From Puniceicoccales bacterium Verruco_02 (lineage in GTDB: Bacteria > Verrucomicrobiota > Verrucomicrobiia > Opitutales > Oceanipulchritudinaceae): 54,410 nucleotides of DNA. A program made the translations under genes and the position numbers. The DNA is taken from contig LVBW01000055.1 in NCBI GenBank assembly GCA_001604585.1, positions 9,637 to 64,046 of the forward strand, written 5' to 3'. Shown piece after piece: positions 7,911 to 16,912 of this stretch (the first letter of the stretch is position 1; each line of letters starts with the position of its first letter). The notes beneath the pieces are model-generated. The model was given only the letters and a program-made list of their open reading frames with translations. It did not search any database and was not told where the DNA came from.

Positions 7911-10511
7911 TTACCGCCACTCGTGCCTTGGGTAGCGGCCCTTGAGCTGTTTTTTCACGTCTTCGTAGGCTCCTTTCCAGAATGCGGCAAGGTCTGCGGT
8001 TATCTGCACGGGGCGGCGGTTTGGGGCTAGAATCTCGTATAGCACTGGCACCCTGCCGCCGAGAAGCAACTGGCCGGGCGCGTCGTAGAGCTGCTGCACA
8101 GTGGCCGCCAGAAAGGCCCTGCCGTCGGCCTCGTAGCGCAGCATTGCCTTTATGCCCCTTGGCAACTCCAGCCTTTCCGGGGCGAATTTGTCCAGCATAG
8201 GCTCCTGCCCGGCACTTAGCCAGTTGCGCAGGTGCGGCATCACGGAGCGGTCCTTGATGTCTTTGTAACCTATTGCGCCGTAACATACTTCCTGCACTAT
8301 GAGCTTGCGCTCCTCCTCATCTATTGCACCAATGCCGTATTCTGGGAAATGCCTTGCAACGAAGTTGCAGCGCATTATCCAGCGTTCCACCTCGGCATCC
8401 CACTCCTTGAGGACAAGGCGGCCAGCCAGCACCTCGTCAGCGAGCAGCGGGGCGGCCTCGTCGGGCGTTGGCTCGCCGCTCTGCGAATCCTCCAGCACAA
8501 GGTCGCGGAAGAGCTTGCGCGAGCGGGCCAGCACCCGGCGCTGGACCTCGTCGAAGACCACTTCGCGGCGCTTTTCAAAGTCCTCCGGGAACATCTCGGC
8601 CAGCCATTCCTCTTCGACGGCGCTGTTGCGCGCGAGCAGGACGCCCACCTCGCCCCGGATGTTGCGCTCCTCAATCTCGGCAGAAACGAGCAGAGGGCTG
8701 TCCACCACGCTTTCGCGCCGCAGTTCGCCCCGGCGGCCGTGCACAAGGGCGCAGCGCAGAGTAGCCTTGTCGCAGCGCAGGGCCAGCTGGTCGCTGAAGC
8801 CCGCCAAAATGGCGCGGCGGATGTGTGCGGAGCTGGCATCGCGGTCTGTGGTGTCCATGCCAGCGGCTCGCGCCACAGCGCAAAGCTGCTCGAAGAGCCG
8901 GGCCGCCGTGCGTGCCCCCATCGCGCTGATCCCCCAGCGGCGGCAGAAGCCCATGTCGAAGCGTTCGTCCGCAGCGGCGGCAAAGGCAGCCATTTCGAGG
9001 AATATGTCCGACTCGTCCAGCTCGGGGAAGTACTGGCGCAGGTAGTCCTCCCGCGTCTCGCGCTCGCGCCCATTGTCGAGCGGCATGAGTATGGAGCGGT
9101 CCTGACTTAGCGCCGCCACTAGGGCCGCGCTGCGTAGGCAACCCAGCCTTTCGCCCTCCATGAGCATACGGGCAAAGCGCGGGTGCAGGGGGAAGGCCGC
9201 CATGCGCCGCCCGGTGCGCGTGATGCGTCCTTCGTGGTCCAGCGCGCCAAGGTCGGAGAGCAGGTTCAGGGCGCGGCGCAGGGACTTTTCCTCCGGGGCC
9301 TCGAACCAAGGGAAGGCCGCTATGTCCCCAATACCCGATGTTTTGAGGAACAGGACTATTTCCGAAAGGTCGATGCGGCGCACCTCGGCATCCTCGCGGG
9401 CCGGGCGGCCCTCGTGATCCTTTGCGCTCCAGAGGCGCACGCAGATGCCGGGGGCTGTACGTCCGGCGCGTCCAGCCCTCTGGTCCGCACTGGCGCGGGA
9501 TATTTTGCGAACCAGTATGGTGTCGATGCCACGGTTTGGGTCGTAGGCTGGCACCCGGGCTAGGCCGCTGTCCACCACCGTCGTCACGCCGTCGATAGTC
9601 AGCGATGTTTCCGCAAGATTCGTTGCTACAATGACCTTGCGGCGAGTGTCTGATTCCACGGCTGCGTCCTGTTCCTCGGGCGGCAGCTCGCCGTGCAGGG
9701 GCATTATTGCGCAGCCCTTTGCGCCGGGCTTTGCCTGAAGGGCCTCGATGGTACGGCGTATCTCGTAAGCGCCGGGCATGAATATGAGCATGTGCCCATC
9801 TTTCGCATCCTCGCGCAGGAGCTTCTCGGCCTCTTTCGCGGCGCGTTCCCAGACCGGCTCCTCCTCGCGCACATTCGTGGCCGGGCCACCAGCATAGCGG
9901 ATTTCCACGTGGAACATGCGCCCTTCGCAGCGTAGGTGAGAGCAGTTTGGCGGAAGGGGAGAGGGCGCGGAGGCACTGCCGATTGCAGCCCGCCCGAGGT
10001 AATCGCAAAGGGGTGCGCCGTCTAGGGTTGCGCTCATCGCTCCAATTATCAGGTCGAGGCGGCGCCGCTGGAGCAGGACAGCTTGCGCAAGCGTTACGTC
10101 GCTGTATATGTGGCGCTCGTGAAATTCGTCAAACAGTATCGCGCCTACCCCCGATAGCTCGGGATCGTCCAGCATACGGCGCAGCAGCACGCCTTCGGTA
10201 ACGAAAAGTATGCGCGTATCGCGCCCGCCGACCCGCTCGAAGCGGACCTGATAGCCGACCTCGCCGCCGGGTTTCTGCCCGCGTTCCCATGCCACGCGGC
10301 GCGCCAGCATTCGCGCGGCCACGCGCCGGGGCTGGAGTATCACTATCTGCCCAAGGGGCCGGGCGGGAGCGTCCATGTCAGCCAGCATTTGGGGCAGTTG
10401 GGTGGACTTGCCGGAGCCGGTCGGTGCTTCGAGCACGAAGCGTCGCCCTTGCGTCAGTGCGGCGGTCAGTTCCTCTTGTATGCTGTGGATGGGCAGGAGC
10501 TTCGGGTCCAT
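7911..10511 (-). CDS. hrpB: ATP-dependent helicase HrpB
   Basis: DEAH-box (DExH) RNA helicase-like ATPase of 866 residues. The N-terminus reads IHSIQEEL, then Walker A EAPTGSGKST (near residue 30), Walker B DEFHER (about 127-132), the SAT motif MSATLD, and the C-terminal helicase motif QRAGRAGRTAPG. After the helicase core come the winged-helix/HA2 region and the HrpB-specific C-terminal domain. The open frame continues 165 codons upstream, but this part overlaps the divergent peroxiredoxin gene and has no family similarity. I therefore place the start at ATG 10511 (MDPKLLPIHS), which matches the known HrpB N-terminus. The cellular role of HrpB is poorly defined in most bacteria. Confidence 0.93.
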   Translation of the reverse strand: MDPKLLPIHSIQEELTAALTQGRRFVLEAPTGSGKSTQLPQMLADMDAPARPLGQIVILQPRRVAARMLARRVAWERGQKPGGEVGYQVRFERVGGRDTRILFVTEGVLLRRMLDDPELSGVGAILFDEFHERHIYSDVTLAQAVLLQRRRLDLIIGAMSATLDGAPLCDYLGRAAIGSASAPSPLPPNCSHLRCEGRMFHVEIRYAGGPATNVREEEPVWERAAKEAEKLLREDAKDGHMLIFMPGAYEIRRTIEALQAKPGAKGCAIMPLHGELPPEEQDAAVESDTRRKVIVATNLAETSLTIDGVTTVVDSGLARVPAYDPNRGIDTILVRKISRASADQRAGRAGRTAPGICVRLWSAKDHEGRPAREDAEVRRIDLSEIVLFLKTSGIGDIAAFPWFEAPEEKSLRRALNLLSDLGALDHEGRITRTGRRMAAFPLHPRFARMLMEGERLGCLRSAALVAALSQDRSILMPLDNGRERETREDYLRQYFPELDESDIFLEMAAFAAAADERFDMGFCRRWGISAMGARTAARLFEQLCAVARAAGMDTTDRDASSAHIRRAILAGFSDQLALRCDKATLRCALVHGRRGELRRESVVDSPLLVSAEIEERNIRGEVGVLLARNSAVEEEWLAEMFPEDFEKRREVVFDEVQRRVLARSRKLFRDLVLEDSQSGEPTPDEAAPLLADEVLAGRLVLKEWDAEVERWIMRCNFVARHFPEYGIGAIDEEERKLIVQEVCYGAIGYKDIKDRSVMPHLRNWLSAGQEPMLDKFAPERLELPRGIKAMLRYEADGRAFLAATVQQLYDAPGQLLLGGRVPVLYEILAPNRRPVQITADLAAFWKGAYEDVKKQLKGRYPRHEWR

Positions 10512-10607
10512 CTGCGGGAACTTAGCGCGCTTGCGCCCGGCAATGCAAGTTCGAGGCAGGCCAAGGCGGCAAGGAATAGCAGCGTCCCGTGCGGCATCTA
10601 TATCTAT

Positions 10608-11201
10608 ATGATATGCACGCAGCCAAGGGGATTTGCCGGAGTGTCGCTTTTTGCTTTCTCTTTCTTCCTTCTTGCTGCGCAGCCAGCCCTTGCTCAAGAC
10701 GGGCAGGAGCAACCTTCCCAAGAGGATAGAACTATGGCAGAACTGGAAATCGGCGCTGCGGCGCCACTTGTTGTGGCCACTCTTGACGACGGCACAAGTA
10801 TTGAACTGGCAGAGCTTTATGCAAAAGGCCCGCTGCTTGTGTACTTCTACCCGAAGAGCAATACGCCCGGCTGCACCCGGCAGGCCTGCAATCTGAGGGA
10901 TAACTTTGAGCTGCTCGCCGAAAAGGGCCTTCAGGTGCTCGGAGTAAGTCGCGACAGCGTGGCCGCGCAGACAGGCTTTCGCAAAAAGCAAGAGCTGCCA
11001 TTCCATCTTGCTGCGGACAAGGAAGGGGTGCTTGGCACCGCTTTTGGCGTACCAACTCCGCTTGGCTTCGCTTACTCAAGGCAGAGCTTTTTGATCGTGG
11101 ACGGCAAGGTAGCGTGGATAGACCGCAAGGCCAAGCCCGACACTCAGGCACAGGACGCCCTCAAGGCGCTCGAAAGCCTGAAAGAGAAGAGCGCGGAGTA
11201 A
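10608..11201 (+). CDS. Peroxiredoxin, Bcp/PrxQ type, probably exported
   Basis: Thiol peroxidase that reduces hydroperoxides. The peroxidatic cysteine lies in NTPGCTRQAC, with a second cysteine five residues on, as in two-cysteine PrxQ/Bcp enzymes. GVSRDS and the C-terminal IDRKAK region are also typical. Starting at ATG 10608, the 197-residue product has a good signal peptide: a short N-region, a hydrophobic core of about 15 residues (GVSLFAFSFFLLAAQ), and a likely cut at ALA-QDG. This predicts a periplasmic location. A second possible start, ATG 10735 behind AGAGGATAG, would give a cytoplasmic 155-residue form typical of Bcp. Both products might be made. It is divergent from hrpB. Confidence 0.85.
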   Translation: MICTQPRGFAGVSLFAFSFFLLAAQPALAQDGQEQPSQEDRTMAELEIGAAAPLVVATLDDGTSIELAELYAKGPLLVYFYPKSNTPGCTRQACNLRDNFELLAEKGLQVLGVSRDSVAAQTGFRKKQELPFHLAADKEGVLGTAFGVPTPLGFAYSRQSFLIVDGKVAWIDRKAKPDTQAQDALKALESLKEKSAE

Positions 11202-11225
11202 GCCCCTGCCTCACGGTGAACGCAC

Positions 11226-11259
11226 TAGCCACGGCTGCGTCGTAGCGCAACGTGGCTTA
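11226..11259. terminator. Possible bidirectional terminator between peroxiredoxin and recA
   Basis: AGCCACG and CGTGGCT form a seven-base stem with a 17-base loop between two convergent genes. The flanks are only moderately T-rich, so this is a weak call. Confidence 0.35.
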
Positions 11260-11297
11260 TATGTATGTGTGAGTCGGGAAAATGCTAGGTCGGACTT

Positions 11298-12398
11298 CTA
11301 TTCGGAATCTGTCGGCATGGACTCGTCATCCCCCATCTTCTCGCCGCTTTCCGCAAGGGCCATGCCACCGGCTATGCCGCCGGAACTGGCTACCTTTTCA
11401 AAGATTAGGCGGGTAAGCTCCTGAGCAAGGGCGTCGTTCTCTGCCATGTGCTGCTTGGCGGCCTCGCGTCCCTGACCAATCAGGTTGCCGTTGTAGCTTA
11501 TCCAGCTTCCGCGCTTTTCCAGTATCTTGTGCTCAAGGCCGAGGTCTATGATGCTGCCCGTGCGGCTGATGCCCTCGTTATACATGATGTCGAACTCGCA
11601 CTCGTTGTATGGCGGGGCCACCTTGTTCTTAACCACTTTCACGCGGGTGCGGTTGCCCATCACCTTGCCGGCGCTGTCTTTGATCTGGCCGATGCGGCGG
11701 ATGTCGATGCGCACCGAGGCGAAGAACTTCAGGGCGCGGCCACCGGGCGTAGTCTCGGGGTTGCCGAACATCACGCCGATTTTCTCGCGTATCTGGTTAG
11801 TAAATATGCAAACGCAGTGCGTGCGGTTGATGGCGGCTGTGAGGCGGCGCATTGCGCTGCTCATCATGCGGGCCTGAAGGCCCACAGTTGAATCGCCGAA
11901 CTGTCCTTCCAGTTCGGCCTTGGAAACAAGGGCCGCAACCGAGTCCACCACGATGATGTCGATGGCGCCGGAGCGTATCAGAGCCTCGGCAATGTTCAGG
12001 GCGTCTTCGCCGCATTCGGGTTGGGACACCAGCAAATTGTCCACATCCACCCCCAGCACGCGGGCGTAGCGGGGGTCCAGCGCGTGCTCCACGTCGATGA
12101 ACACGGCGCGCCCGCCCTTCTTCTGGGCCTGTGCAATGAGGGAAAGGCAGAGCGTTGTCTTGCCGCTGGATTCGGGTCCGTAGATCTCCGCAATGCGCCC
12201 GCGTGGCAGGCCGCCTACGCCCAGCGCAAGGTCGATGGCCACCGAGCCGGTCGAGATAACGTCGATGTTCTTCTTGGAAGCATCGCCGATGCGCATGATG
12301 GCACCATCGCCAAACTGCTTGTTGATGGAGGAAAGGGCCTGATCGAGTTCGCGGCTGCCGCTGTCGGGTGCCGGTTCGCTGCTGCGGGTGCGTGCCAT
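11298..12398 (-). CDS. recA: Recombinase RecA
   Basis: RecA binds single-stranded DNA, drives strand exchange and activates LexA-type self-cleavage. 366 residues. Walker [10 protein letters not shown] (74-82), the DNA-binding loops, the RecA signature ALKFFASVR and the C-terminal acidic tail are all present. The ATG at 12398 agrees with family length. I looked for an SOS box in the 180 bases upstream and found no convincing palindrome, so damage induction cannot be claimed. The hemerythrin pair upstream on the same strand is separated by a terminator, so recA is probably its own transcript. Confidence 0.97.
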   Translation of the reverse strand: MARTRSSEPAPDSGSRELDQALSSINKQFGDGAIMRIGDASKKNIDVISTGSVAIDLALGVGGLPRGRIAEIYGPESSGKTTLCLSLIAQAQKKGGRAVFIDVEHALDPRYARVLGVDVDNLLVSQPECGEDALNIAEALIRSGAIDIIVVDSVAALVSKAELEGQFGDSTVGLQARMMSSAMRRLTAAINRTHCVCIFTNQIREKIGVMFGNPETTPGGRALKFFASVRIDIRRIGQIKDSAGKVMGNRTRVKVVKNKVAPPYNECEFDIMYNEGISRTGSIIDLGLEHKILEKRGSWISYNGNLIGQGREAAKQHMAENDALAQELTRLIFEKVASSGGIAGGMALAESGEKMGDDESMPTDSE

Positions 12399-12580
12399 GG
12401 TGCGGGTGTGGGTATCGGGTTGCTAGAAACTGTGAGTGGAGGTGGATGCCGACGCAAAGAGGCTGAAGGCGATGTCGGGACTCTGCTAAATTTCCCCAAG
12501 TCTGGCAAGAGTAAATGTAATAATGTTCACTAGATTCGACCTCGTATGCAAGCTCCTGCAAGAGCTGGATTGTACAAGGC

Positions 12581-12611
12581 AAGGCCCCTTCCGCGATAGG
12601 GTAGGGGCCTT
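12581..12611 (-). terminator. Terminator after the hemerythrin pair
   Basis: AAGGCCCCT (12581-12589) pairs perfectly with AGGGGCCTT (12603-12611), 30 bases past the stop of the hemerythrin gene at 12642. The T-tract on the minus side is poor (GCCTTG). Confidence 0.55.
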
Positions 12612-12641
12612 TAACCTTGATGGCATTGCAGGCCGGAGGCT

Positions 12642-13052
12642 CTACTTCACGCCCTTGGCGGAGAGGAAGGGGACGTACTTCTGGTCGGTGCCCAGGATGT
12701 GGCCCTTTAGCCAGTCCTTGAGGAAGTTGGCCAGACTCAGGGTCATGCTGACCTTGCCGCTGGCGCAGTCCTTTTGCATGGCCATTATCTTGGCGGTGAA
12801 CTCCTCGTGAATCTTCTTGTGCGCGGCAAAGTCCGGGTAGGCATTGGCCTTGAGTATGCGCTCCTCGCTGGAAAAGTGAACGACGGTGTATTTGACCAGC
12901 TCTTCAAGGAGTTTGCCCATCACCTGATTGCCCTGCCCCTTGCTCATCGCGTCGTAGAGGGCGTTGATAATGTCAACGAGCTTCTTGTGCTGGGCATCCA
13001 CTTCGCGAATGCCGGTGTTGTAGGAATCGTTCCAGGTAAAGAATGCTGCCAT
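12642..13052 (-). CDS. Bacteriohemerythrin (copy 1 of tandem pair)
   Basis: Single-domain hemerythrin of 136 residues, a four-helix bundle that binds O2 (or NO) at a di-iron site. All expected ligands are visible: His22 (DAQHKK), His59 and Glu63 (VVHFSSEE), His78 and His82 (AAHKKIHEEF), and His118 and Asp123 (GHILGTD). It has the usual N-terminal WNDSYNTGIREVD. The next gene upstream is a paralogue of the same length 69 bases away, so the two came from a tandem duplication and are probably co-transcribed. Likely roles are oxygen storage or delivery, or iron and nitrosative stress handling. There is no fused chemotaxis or signalling domain. Confidence 0.92.
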   Translation of the reverse strand: MAAFFTWNDSYNTGIREVDAQHKKLVDIINALYDAMSKGQGNQVMGKLLEELVKYTVVHFSSEERILKANAYPDFAAHKKIHEEFTAKIMAMQKDCASGKVSMTLSLANFLKDWLKGHILGTDQKYVPFLSAKGVK

Positions 13053-13121
13053 AATTTGTGTCGCTGTATGCTGTTACAATCGTCCGCTTGCTACGCGGTA
13101 TGGAATATCTGTCAGCGGGTG

Positions 13122-13532
13122 CTATTTCACGCCCTTGGACGAGAGGAAGGGGGCATATTTCTTGTCTGCTCCCAGAATGTGGTTAGTCAGCCAGTTTTTA
13201 AGAAAGCTCGCCACCTGCATGGAGAGGCTTACCTTGCCTGCTGCGAAGTCCTTCTGTAGTTGGAGGACCTTTGAGGCAAGCTCGTCGTGTTCGCGCTTGT
13301 GCGCGAGGGTGTCCGGGTAGCCGTGCAGTTTGAACAGGCGCTCTTCGGTGGCGAAGTGAACGACGGTGTACTTGATAAGTTCGTCGAGCAGCTTGCCGAG
13401 GGCCTGATTGCCCTGTCCCTTACTCATAGCGTCGTAGAGGGCGTTAAGTATATCGACCAGCTTCTTGTGCTGGGCATCAATTTCGCGGATGCCCGTGCTG
13501 TAGGAATCGTTCCAGACAAATAGAGAGGCCAT
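13122..13532 (-). CDS. Bacteriohemerythrin (copy 2 of tandem pair)
   Basis: Second hemerythrin of 136 residues, clearly paralogous to the neighbour (WNDSYSTGIREIDAQHKK versus WNDSYNTGIREVDAQHKK). The same seven di-iron ligands are kept. The frame extends 18 codons further upstream, but the ATG at 13532 aligns exactly with the paralogue's start and gives the same length. It is probably first in a two-gene transcript that ends at the terminator near 12600. Differences concentrate in the third helix (KLHGYPDTLAHKREHDEL versus KANAYPDFAAHKKIHEEF), so the copies may differ in affinity. Confidence 0.92.
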   Translation of the reverse strand: MASLFVWNDSYSTGIREIDAQHKKLVDILNALYDAMSKGQGNQALGKLLDELIKYTVVHFATEERLFKLHGYPDTLAHKREHDELASKVLQLQKDFAAGKVSLSMQVASFLKNWLTNHILGADKKYAPFLSSKGVK

Positions 13533-13657
13533 GAACTTTGCAGGTGAGAGAGGAGGAAGGATTGGTGTGCGGACGGCTTTCCGCACATTGACTACCGAGA
13601 CGCGAACAACGGAATTATTCCCGCCTGATGTCGAAATATATGCGTCGCCGGCCCATG

Positions 13658-14743
13658 TTATTGAGCCCCAGCCTCGCGCCAGAGCCAGCGCACAGTGTCG
13701 GCATTCACATCGTCGCAGGTGCGCGAACGGCCCAGTGCGTCCATAATAACGTAGCGCAGCTTTCCGGCGCGCACCTTCTTGTCGTTGCCGGCGGCCTTTT
13801 CAAGGTCGTGCAGCGGTAGGGGTTTGCGCAGGGCCGTGGGCAGGGAGTAGCGTTCCAGCAAGGCTTTGACGCGCAGCACATCGCCCGCGCTCAAGAGGCC
13901 CATCTCTTCGGACAGCCTCGCCGCCATGTACAGGCCAAGGCCCACGGCCTCGCCATGCAGATAGGTGCCAAAGCCAGCCACCTTTTCCACGGCATGGCCG
14001 AAAGTGTGCCCAAGGTTAAGCAGGGCGCGTCCATTGTTCGTCGCTGTCTCGCGCTCGTCAGTTCCCACCACCTCGGCCTTGATGGAGCAGCAGCGGGCCA
14101 CGATGCCGGGCAGATCCGCAGAGGCGGCGTCCAAGAGCGGCAGGGCCTCCATTTGATCAAAGAGAGCCGCGTCGCCCAGCATACCGTACTTGATTACCTC
14201 GGCCATTCCGGCGGGGAACTCGCGCTCCGGCAAGCTGGCAAGGAGGGAGGTATCAGCAAATACCGCCCGCGGCTGCCAGAAAGCGCCCACGAGGTTCTTG
14301 CCAGCGCCTATGTTTATGCCCGTCTTGCCGCCCACGCTGCTGTCCACCATGGCGAGCAGCGTTGTAGGTACCTGCACAAAGCCGATGCCGCGCAGGTAGC
14401 TCGCTGCGGCAAACCCGGCTATGTCGCCCGTAACCCCGCCCCCGCAGGCAAAGAGAGTGCCGTCGCGGGCAACGCGCTTCTCCGCGAGGAATTCGCAGAG
14501 CTTTTCCAGCCAGTCGAAGCACTTGGTGCCCTCGCCGCTTGGCAGTACGATGCGGGGCATCTCGCCAAAGGCCGCGGCTACAAAGTCCGGTTGCGCGGCC
14601 AGCAGGGCCTCGTCGATGGCGAGGACGCAGCCGCCACGGCAAACCGCCGGGCTTTCCGCCATAGCGCGAAGCTGCGGGGCAAGCCCCTGCCCGATGTGGA
14701 TAAAGTAGCTGCGCTCGCCAAGGCCGACGGAAAGTTCCTGCAT
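13658..14743 (-). CDS. aroB: 3-dehydroquinate synthase
   Basis: Second step of the shikimate pathway: converts DAHP to 3-dehydroquinate using NAD and a divalent metal. 361 residues. It has SGEGTKCFDWLEKL (NAD-binding region), ACGGGVTGDIAGFAAASYLRG, TTLLAMVDSSVGGKTGIN, the metal-ligand segment LGHTFGHAVEK, and HGEAVGLGL. The frame continues upstream, but those residues are not family-like. ATG 14743 (MQELSVGLGE) gives the standard N-terminus and stays clear of the upstream HAD gene, which ends at 14800. No other aro gene is close by. Confidence 0.95.
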   Translation of the reverse strand: MQELSVGLGERSYFIHIGQGLAPQLRAMAESPAVCRGGCVLAIDEALLAAQPDFVAAAFGEMPRIVLPSGEGTKCFDWLEKLCEFLAEKRVARDGTLFACGGGVTGDIAGFAAASYLRGIGFVQVPTTLLAMVDSSVGGKTGINIGAGKNLVGAFWQPRAVFADTSLLASLPEREFPAGMAEVIKYGMLGDAALFDQMEALPLLDAASADLPGIVARCCSIKAEVVGTDERETATNNGRALLNLGHTFGHAVEKVAGFGTYLHGEAVGLGLYMAARLSEEMGLLSAGDVLRVKALLERYSLPTALRKPLPLHDLEKAAGNDKKVRAGKLRYVIMDALGRSRTCDDVNADTVRWLWREAGAQ

Positions 14744-14799
14744 GATGGGGGAGAGTTTACATGGCAAGAGCCGCCCATGTCCAGAGTCGGAATGCCGCA

Positions 14800-15846
14800 C
14801 TACTGCGCGAAGGGCAGCGAAGACTGGCCTTCCGCCCCTGCTAGGGGAGCGTCTGGCTGTTTCTCGGGCCTGTGCAGGTGCTGCGGAGGCTTGGACACCT
14901 TGCGCGAGAGCATTTCCTCCTCTTCGCGCACTATGCGTTCGCAGATTTTTGTGACTTGCAGCTTCAGCCACTTGTGCGTTGCGCTCTGGGGCCGGTAATC
15001 GGCCTCGCCGAAGTGGTCCACGCGGCCCTGCTGGCGCAGCTCGTCGTTCTGGGCGAAGGAGGCCTCGTTCTCGGGGTCGTAAACGGCAAAGGCCTTGCCC
15101 TTGTTGCCGCGCACGACGCTGAACACGGGCACATCGCTCGGCCCGTCGGCCACGTAGATCATGTTTTCGATGGGCACGCGGCGATCCTCGGGGGCCATTT
15201 TCGCGTTCACATCCACCTCGGGCCAGCGGTTGCTGCCCTTGTTGATTTCAAAGATGAAGCGGGTCTTGATGGTGTTGTCCACCATGACGCCTATCTGGCT
15301 GACCTCGTTCTGGCAGGGGTCGTCGGGGTCGGGAGAGATTAGCTCTTTCTGCTCGATGAATCCTGGCGCTGGCGGGTTTTCCACCAGTTCGCATCCGTAG
15401 ATGTCGGTCACTAGTGGGGCTATGGCGCTGCCGCGTATCATCTCGGCAAGTCCGGTGGATATTATGTAGTGCTCGACGACGATCTCGTGCCTTTTGAAGT
15501 CGGCCCGGCTCCTTGGCACTTCGCAAAGAGTGGCCAGAAATTCCGGCAGGCCGGGGAAAAACACCAGTTCCCTGCCCATCTCGCGCAGGAGCCTGTTGTT
15601 CATGCCCTTGAAGCGGCCCGTGCGCACGTAGCTCAAGAGGTGGTTGAGGTAGCAGGTCTCGGGCGATACGTGCTGGCCGCGCTCCTTGTAATAGGCGGGC
15701 AGGGCGTTGACCTCCTTCCAGAACTTTTTGGCGTCCATCTCGAAGCGGCGGAATATCGGCTCCTGCATGTAGCCGGGTATCAGCGTGTTGTCGAAGTCCC
15801 AAATGCAGGCGATGATGTTTTGTCTGTGGAGGCGTTCCTGATGCAT
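14800..15846 (-). CDS. HAD-superfamily phosphatase-like protein
   Basis: 348-residue cytoplasmic haloacid dehalogenase-fold protein of unknown substrate. Motif I is DFDNTL (about residues 17-22), with the nucleophile Asp and the general acid two residues later. Motif II is the Ser/Thr in YIISTGLAEM. Motif IV is VADGPSDVPVF. A large cap lies between motifs I and II. The C-terminal 35 residues are rich in Pro, Gln and charged residues and look disordered. The gene follows the Arg/Gly-rich gene by 35 bases on the same strand. Assignment to phosphatase rather than transferase is an inference from intact motifs. No substrate is suggested by the neighbours. Confidence 0.8.
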   Translation of the reverse strand: MHQERLHRQNIIACIWDFDNTLIPGYMQEPIFRRFEMDAKKFWKEVNALPAYYKERGQHVSPETCYLNHLLSYVRTGRFKGMNNRLLREMGRELVFFPGLPEFLATLCEVPRSRADFKRHEIVVEHYIISTGLAEMIRGSAIAPLVTDIYGCELVENPPAPGFIEQKELISPDPDDPCQNEVSQIGVMVDNTIKTRFIFEINKGSNRWPEVDVNAKMAPEDRRVPIENMIYVADGPSDVPVFSVVRGNKGKAFAVYDPENEASFAQNDELRQQGRVDHFGEADYRPQSATHKWLKLQVTKICERIVREEEEMLSRKVSKPPQHLHRPEKQPDAPLAGAEGQSSLPFAQ

Positions 15847-15881
15847 GGGCTTGTCTCTGAATAAGCGGGTGGAAGAGTGAC

Positions 15882-16358
15882 TTACGGAGCTTCGTCGCGG
15901 CCACGGTCGGGATGGCCACCGCCACCGCTTCGGCGGCCCCTTCGGCGGCGTCCGCCGCGATGGTTGCGTTGCTGATCGTTGCGGCTCTTGCGATTATTGG
16001 GCTGGGATGTTGTCTCGCCCAGAGTTTCTTCGGCGCTGTCCTCATCCCTGTCATCTCCAGCTCTGGAAAAGAGGCTGCGAAATATATCCGGCAGGCCGAA
16101 TATCACCCTGCGTATGGAGCTGATGAATTCCCTGAAGGCGAACATCCTCTCGTCCGGGCCGCGGCTCTGGCGGACGATCTCGCCAATGCGGGCGCTTATG
16201 CGGTCCTTCACCTCTGGCGGGATGCTGGGCGGGGTGAAGTTTTCCTCCTGAGCGCGCGGCTTTCGTCCGTCCCGTCTGCGGGGGCGGAATTCGCCGCCCT
16301 GTGCGCCGTTGTCGCCCTTGTTGGCGGGCTTGGGACTGTCTGTTTCAAAAGTGGGCAT
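15882..16358 (-). CDS. Hypothetical Arg/Gly-rich protein with disordered ends
   Basis: Unrecognised 158-residue protein in three parts. The first is a disordered, charged N-terminus (about residues 1-45, rich in Lys, Arg, Pro and Gly). The second is a predicted helical core (about 45-100: VKDRISARIGEIVRQSRG, then FAFREFISSIRRVIF). The third is a C-terminal tail with Asp/Glu followed by an RGG-like basic stretch (RGGRRRRGRRSGGGG). Such tails often bind RNA or ribosomes, but the family is unknown to me. It lies upstream of the HAD gene on the same strand and is divergent from the dUTPase-like gene. Confidence 0.65.
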   Translation of the reverse strand: MPTFETDSPKPANKGDNGAQGGEFRPRRRDGRKPRAQEENFTPPSIPPEVKDRISARIGEIVRQSRGPDERMFAFREFISSIRRVIFGLPDIFRSLFSRAGDDRDEDSAEETLGETTSQPNNRKSRNDQQRNHRGGRRRRGRRSGGGGHPDRGRDEAP

Positions 16359-16472
16359 CGGGGGGCGGGGCTTGCGGCTTGGAGAGCAGGGGCCTATTTA
16401 GCGCGGGTTGGGCGGACATAGTCAACTCAACATGCTTGCGCAAGGGCCTTGTCCGGGGCACAATTGCCAGTC

Positions 16473-16844
16473 ATGGACAGGCTGGAAGAGATATTCCGTA
16501 TGCAGGCGGCGCTAAACTCACGCATCGGCGTGGATACCTCGTCTCTCGACGACAAGGGCAAGACTGAGTGGGTGCTCAATTACACGCGTGCCATGCAGCA
16601 GGAGCTGGCCGAACTGGTGGACTCGGTGCCCTGGAAGTGGTGGGCGAAGTACCAGAAGTTCGACGAGCAGAACGCCCGCGTTGAAGTGGTGGACCTGTTC
16701 CACTTCCTCGTCTCTCTGGCGCAGGTGCTGGGCATGAGTCCCGACGATGTGTACCAGGCGTATCTAGCCAAGAACAAGGTCAATCACCAGCGTCAGGACA
16801 GCGGCTACGAGCAGAAGAACCACGAGGACAGCAGGCATATATAG
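16473..16844 (+). CDS. dUTP diphosphatase, dimeric all-alpha (MazG-like) type
   Basis: Small (123-residue) helical NTP-pyrophosphatase. The dimeric dUTPase pattern is visible: an ELAEL metal-binding helix followed by the family's WKWW (residues about 42-54), EVVDLFHF (about 73-80) with metal-binding Glu and Asp, and the C-terminal KNKVNHQRQDSGY, which matches the KNxxNxxRQxxGY signature. The enzyme removes dUTP and supplies dUMP for thymidylate synthesis. Start: ATG 16473 rather than an upstream in-frame codon, because MDRLEEIF fits the family N-terminus. The next gene, tyrS, begins 68 bases later on the same strand. Confidence 0.82.
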   Translation: MDRLEEIFRMQAALNSRIGVDTSSLDDKGKTEWVLNYTRAMQQELAELVDSVPWKWWAKYQKFDEQNARVEVVDLFHFLVSLAQVLGMSPDDVYQAYLAKNKVNHQRQDSGYEQKNHEDSRHI

Positions 16845-16912
16845 GCCCTTTCCCATTGCTTTGCTCTGCGCTTGCCGCCACTGACTTCGTTCGCTTAGGC
16901 TGCTCCTTAACA

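Noticed and set aside
10512-11006. 165-codon N-terminal extension of the hrpB frame
   Set aside because: It overlaps the divergent peroxiredoxin gene, has no helicase similarity, and a natural HrpB start (MDPKLLPIHS) lies at 10511.
12399-12580. SOS box upstream of recA
   Set aside because: No palindrome of the CTGT-N8-ACAG or GAAC-N4-GTTC type was found; only isolated half-sites.
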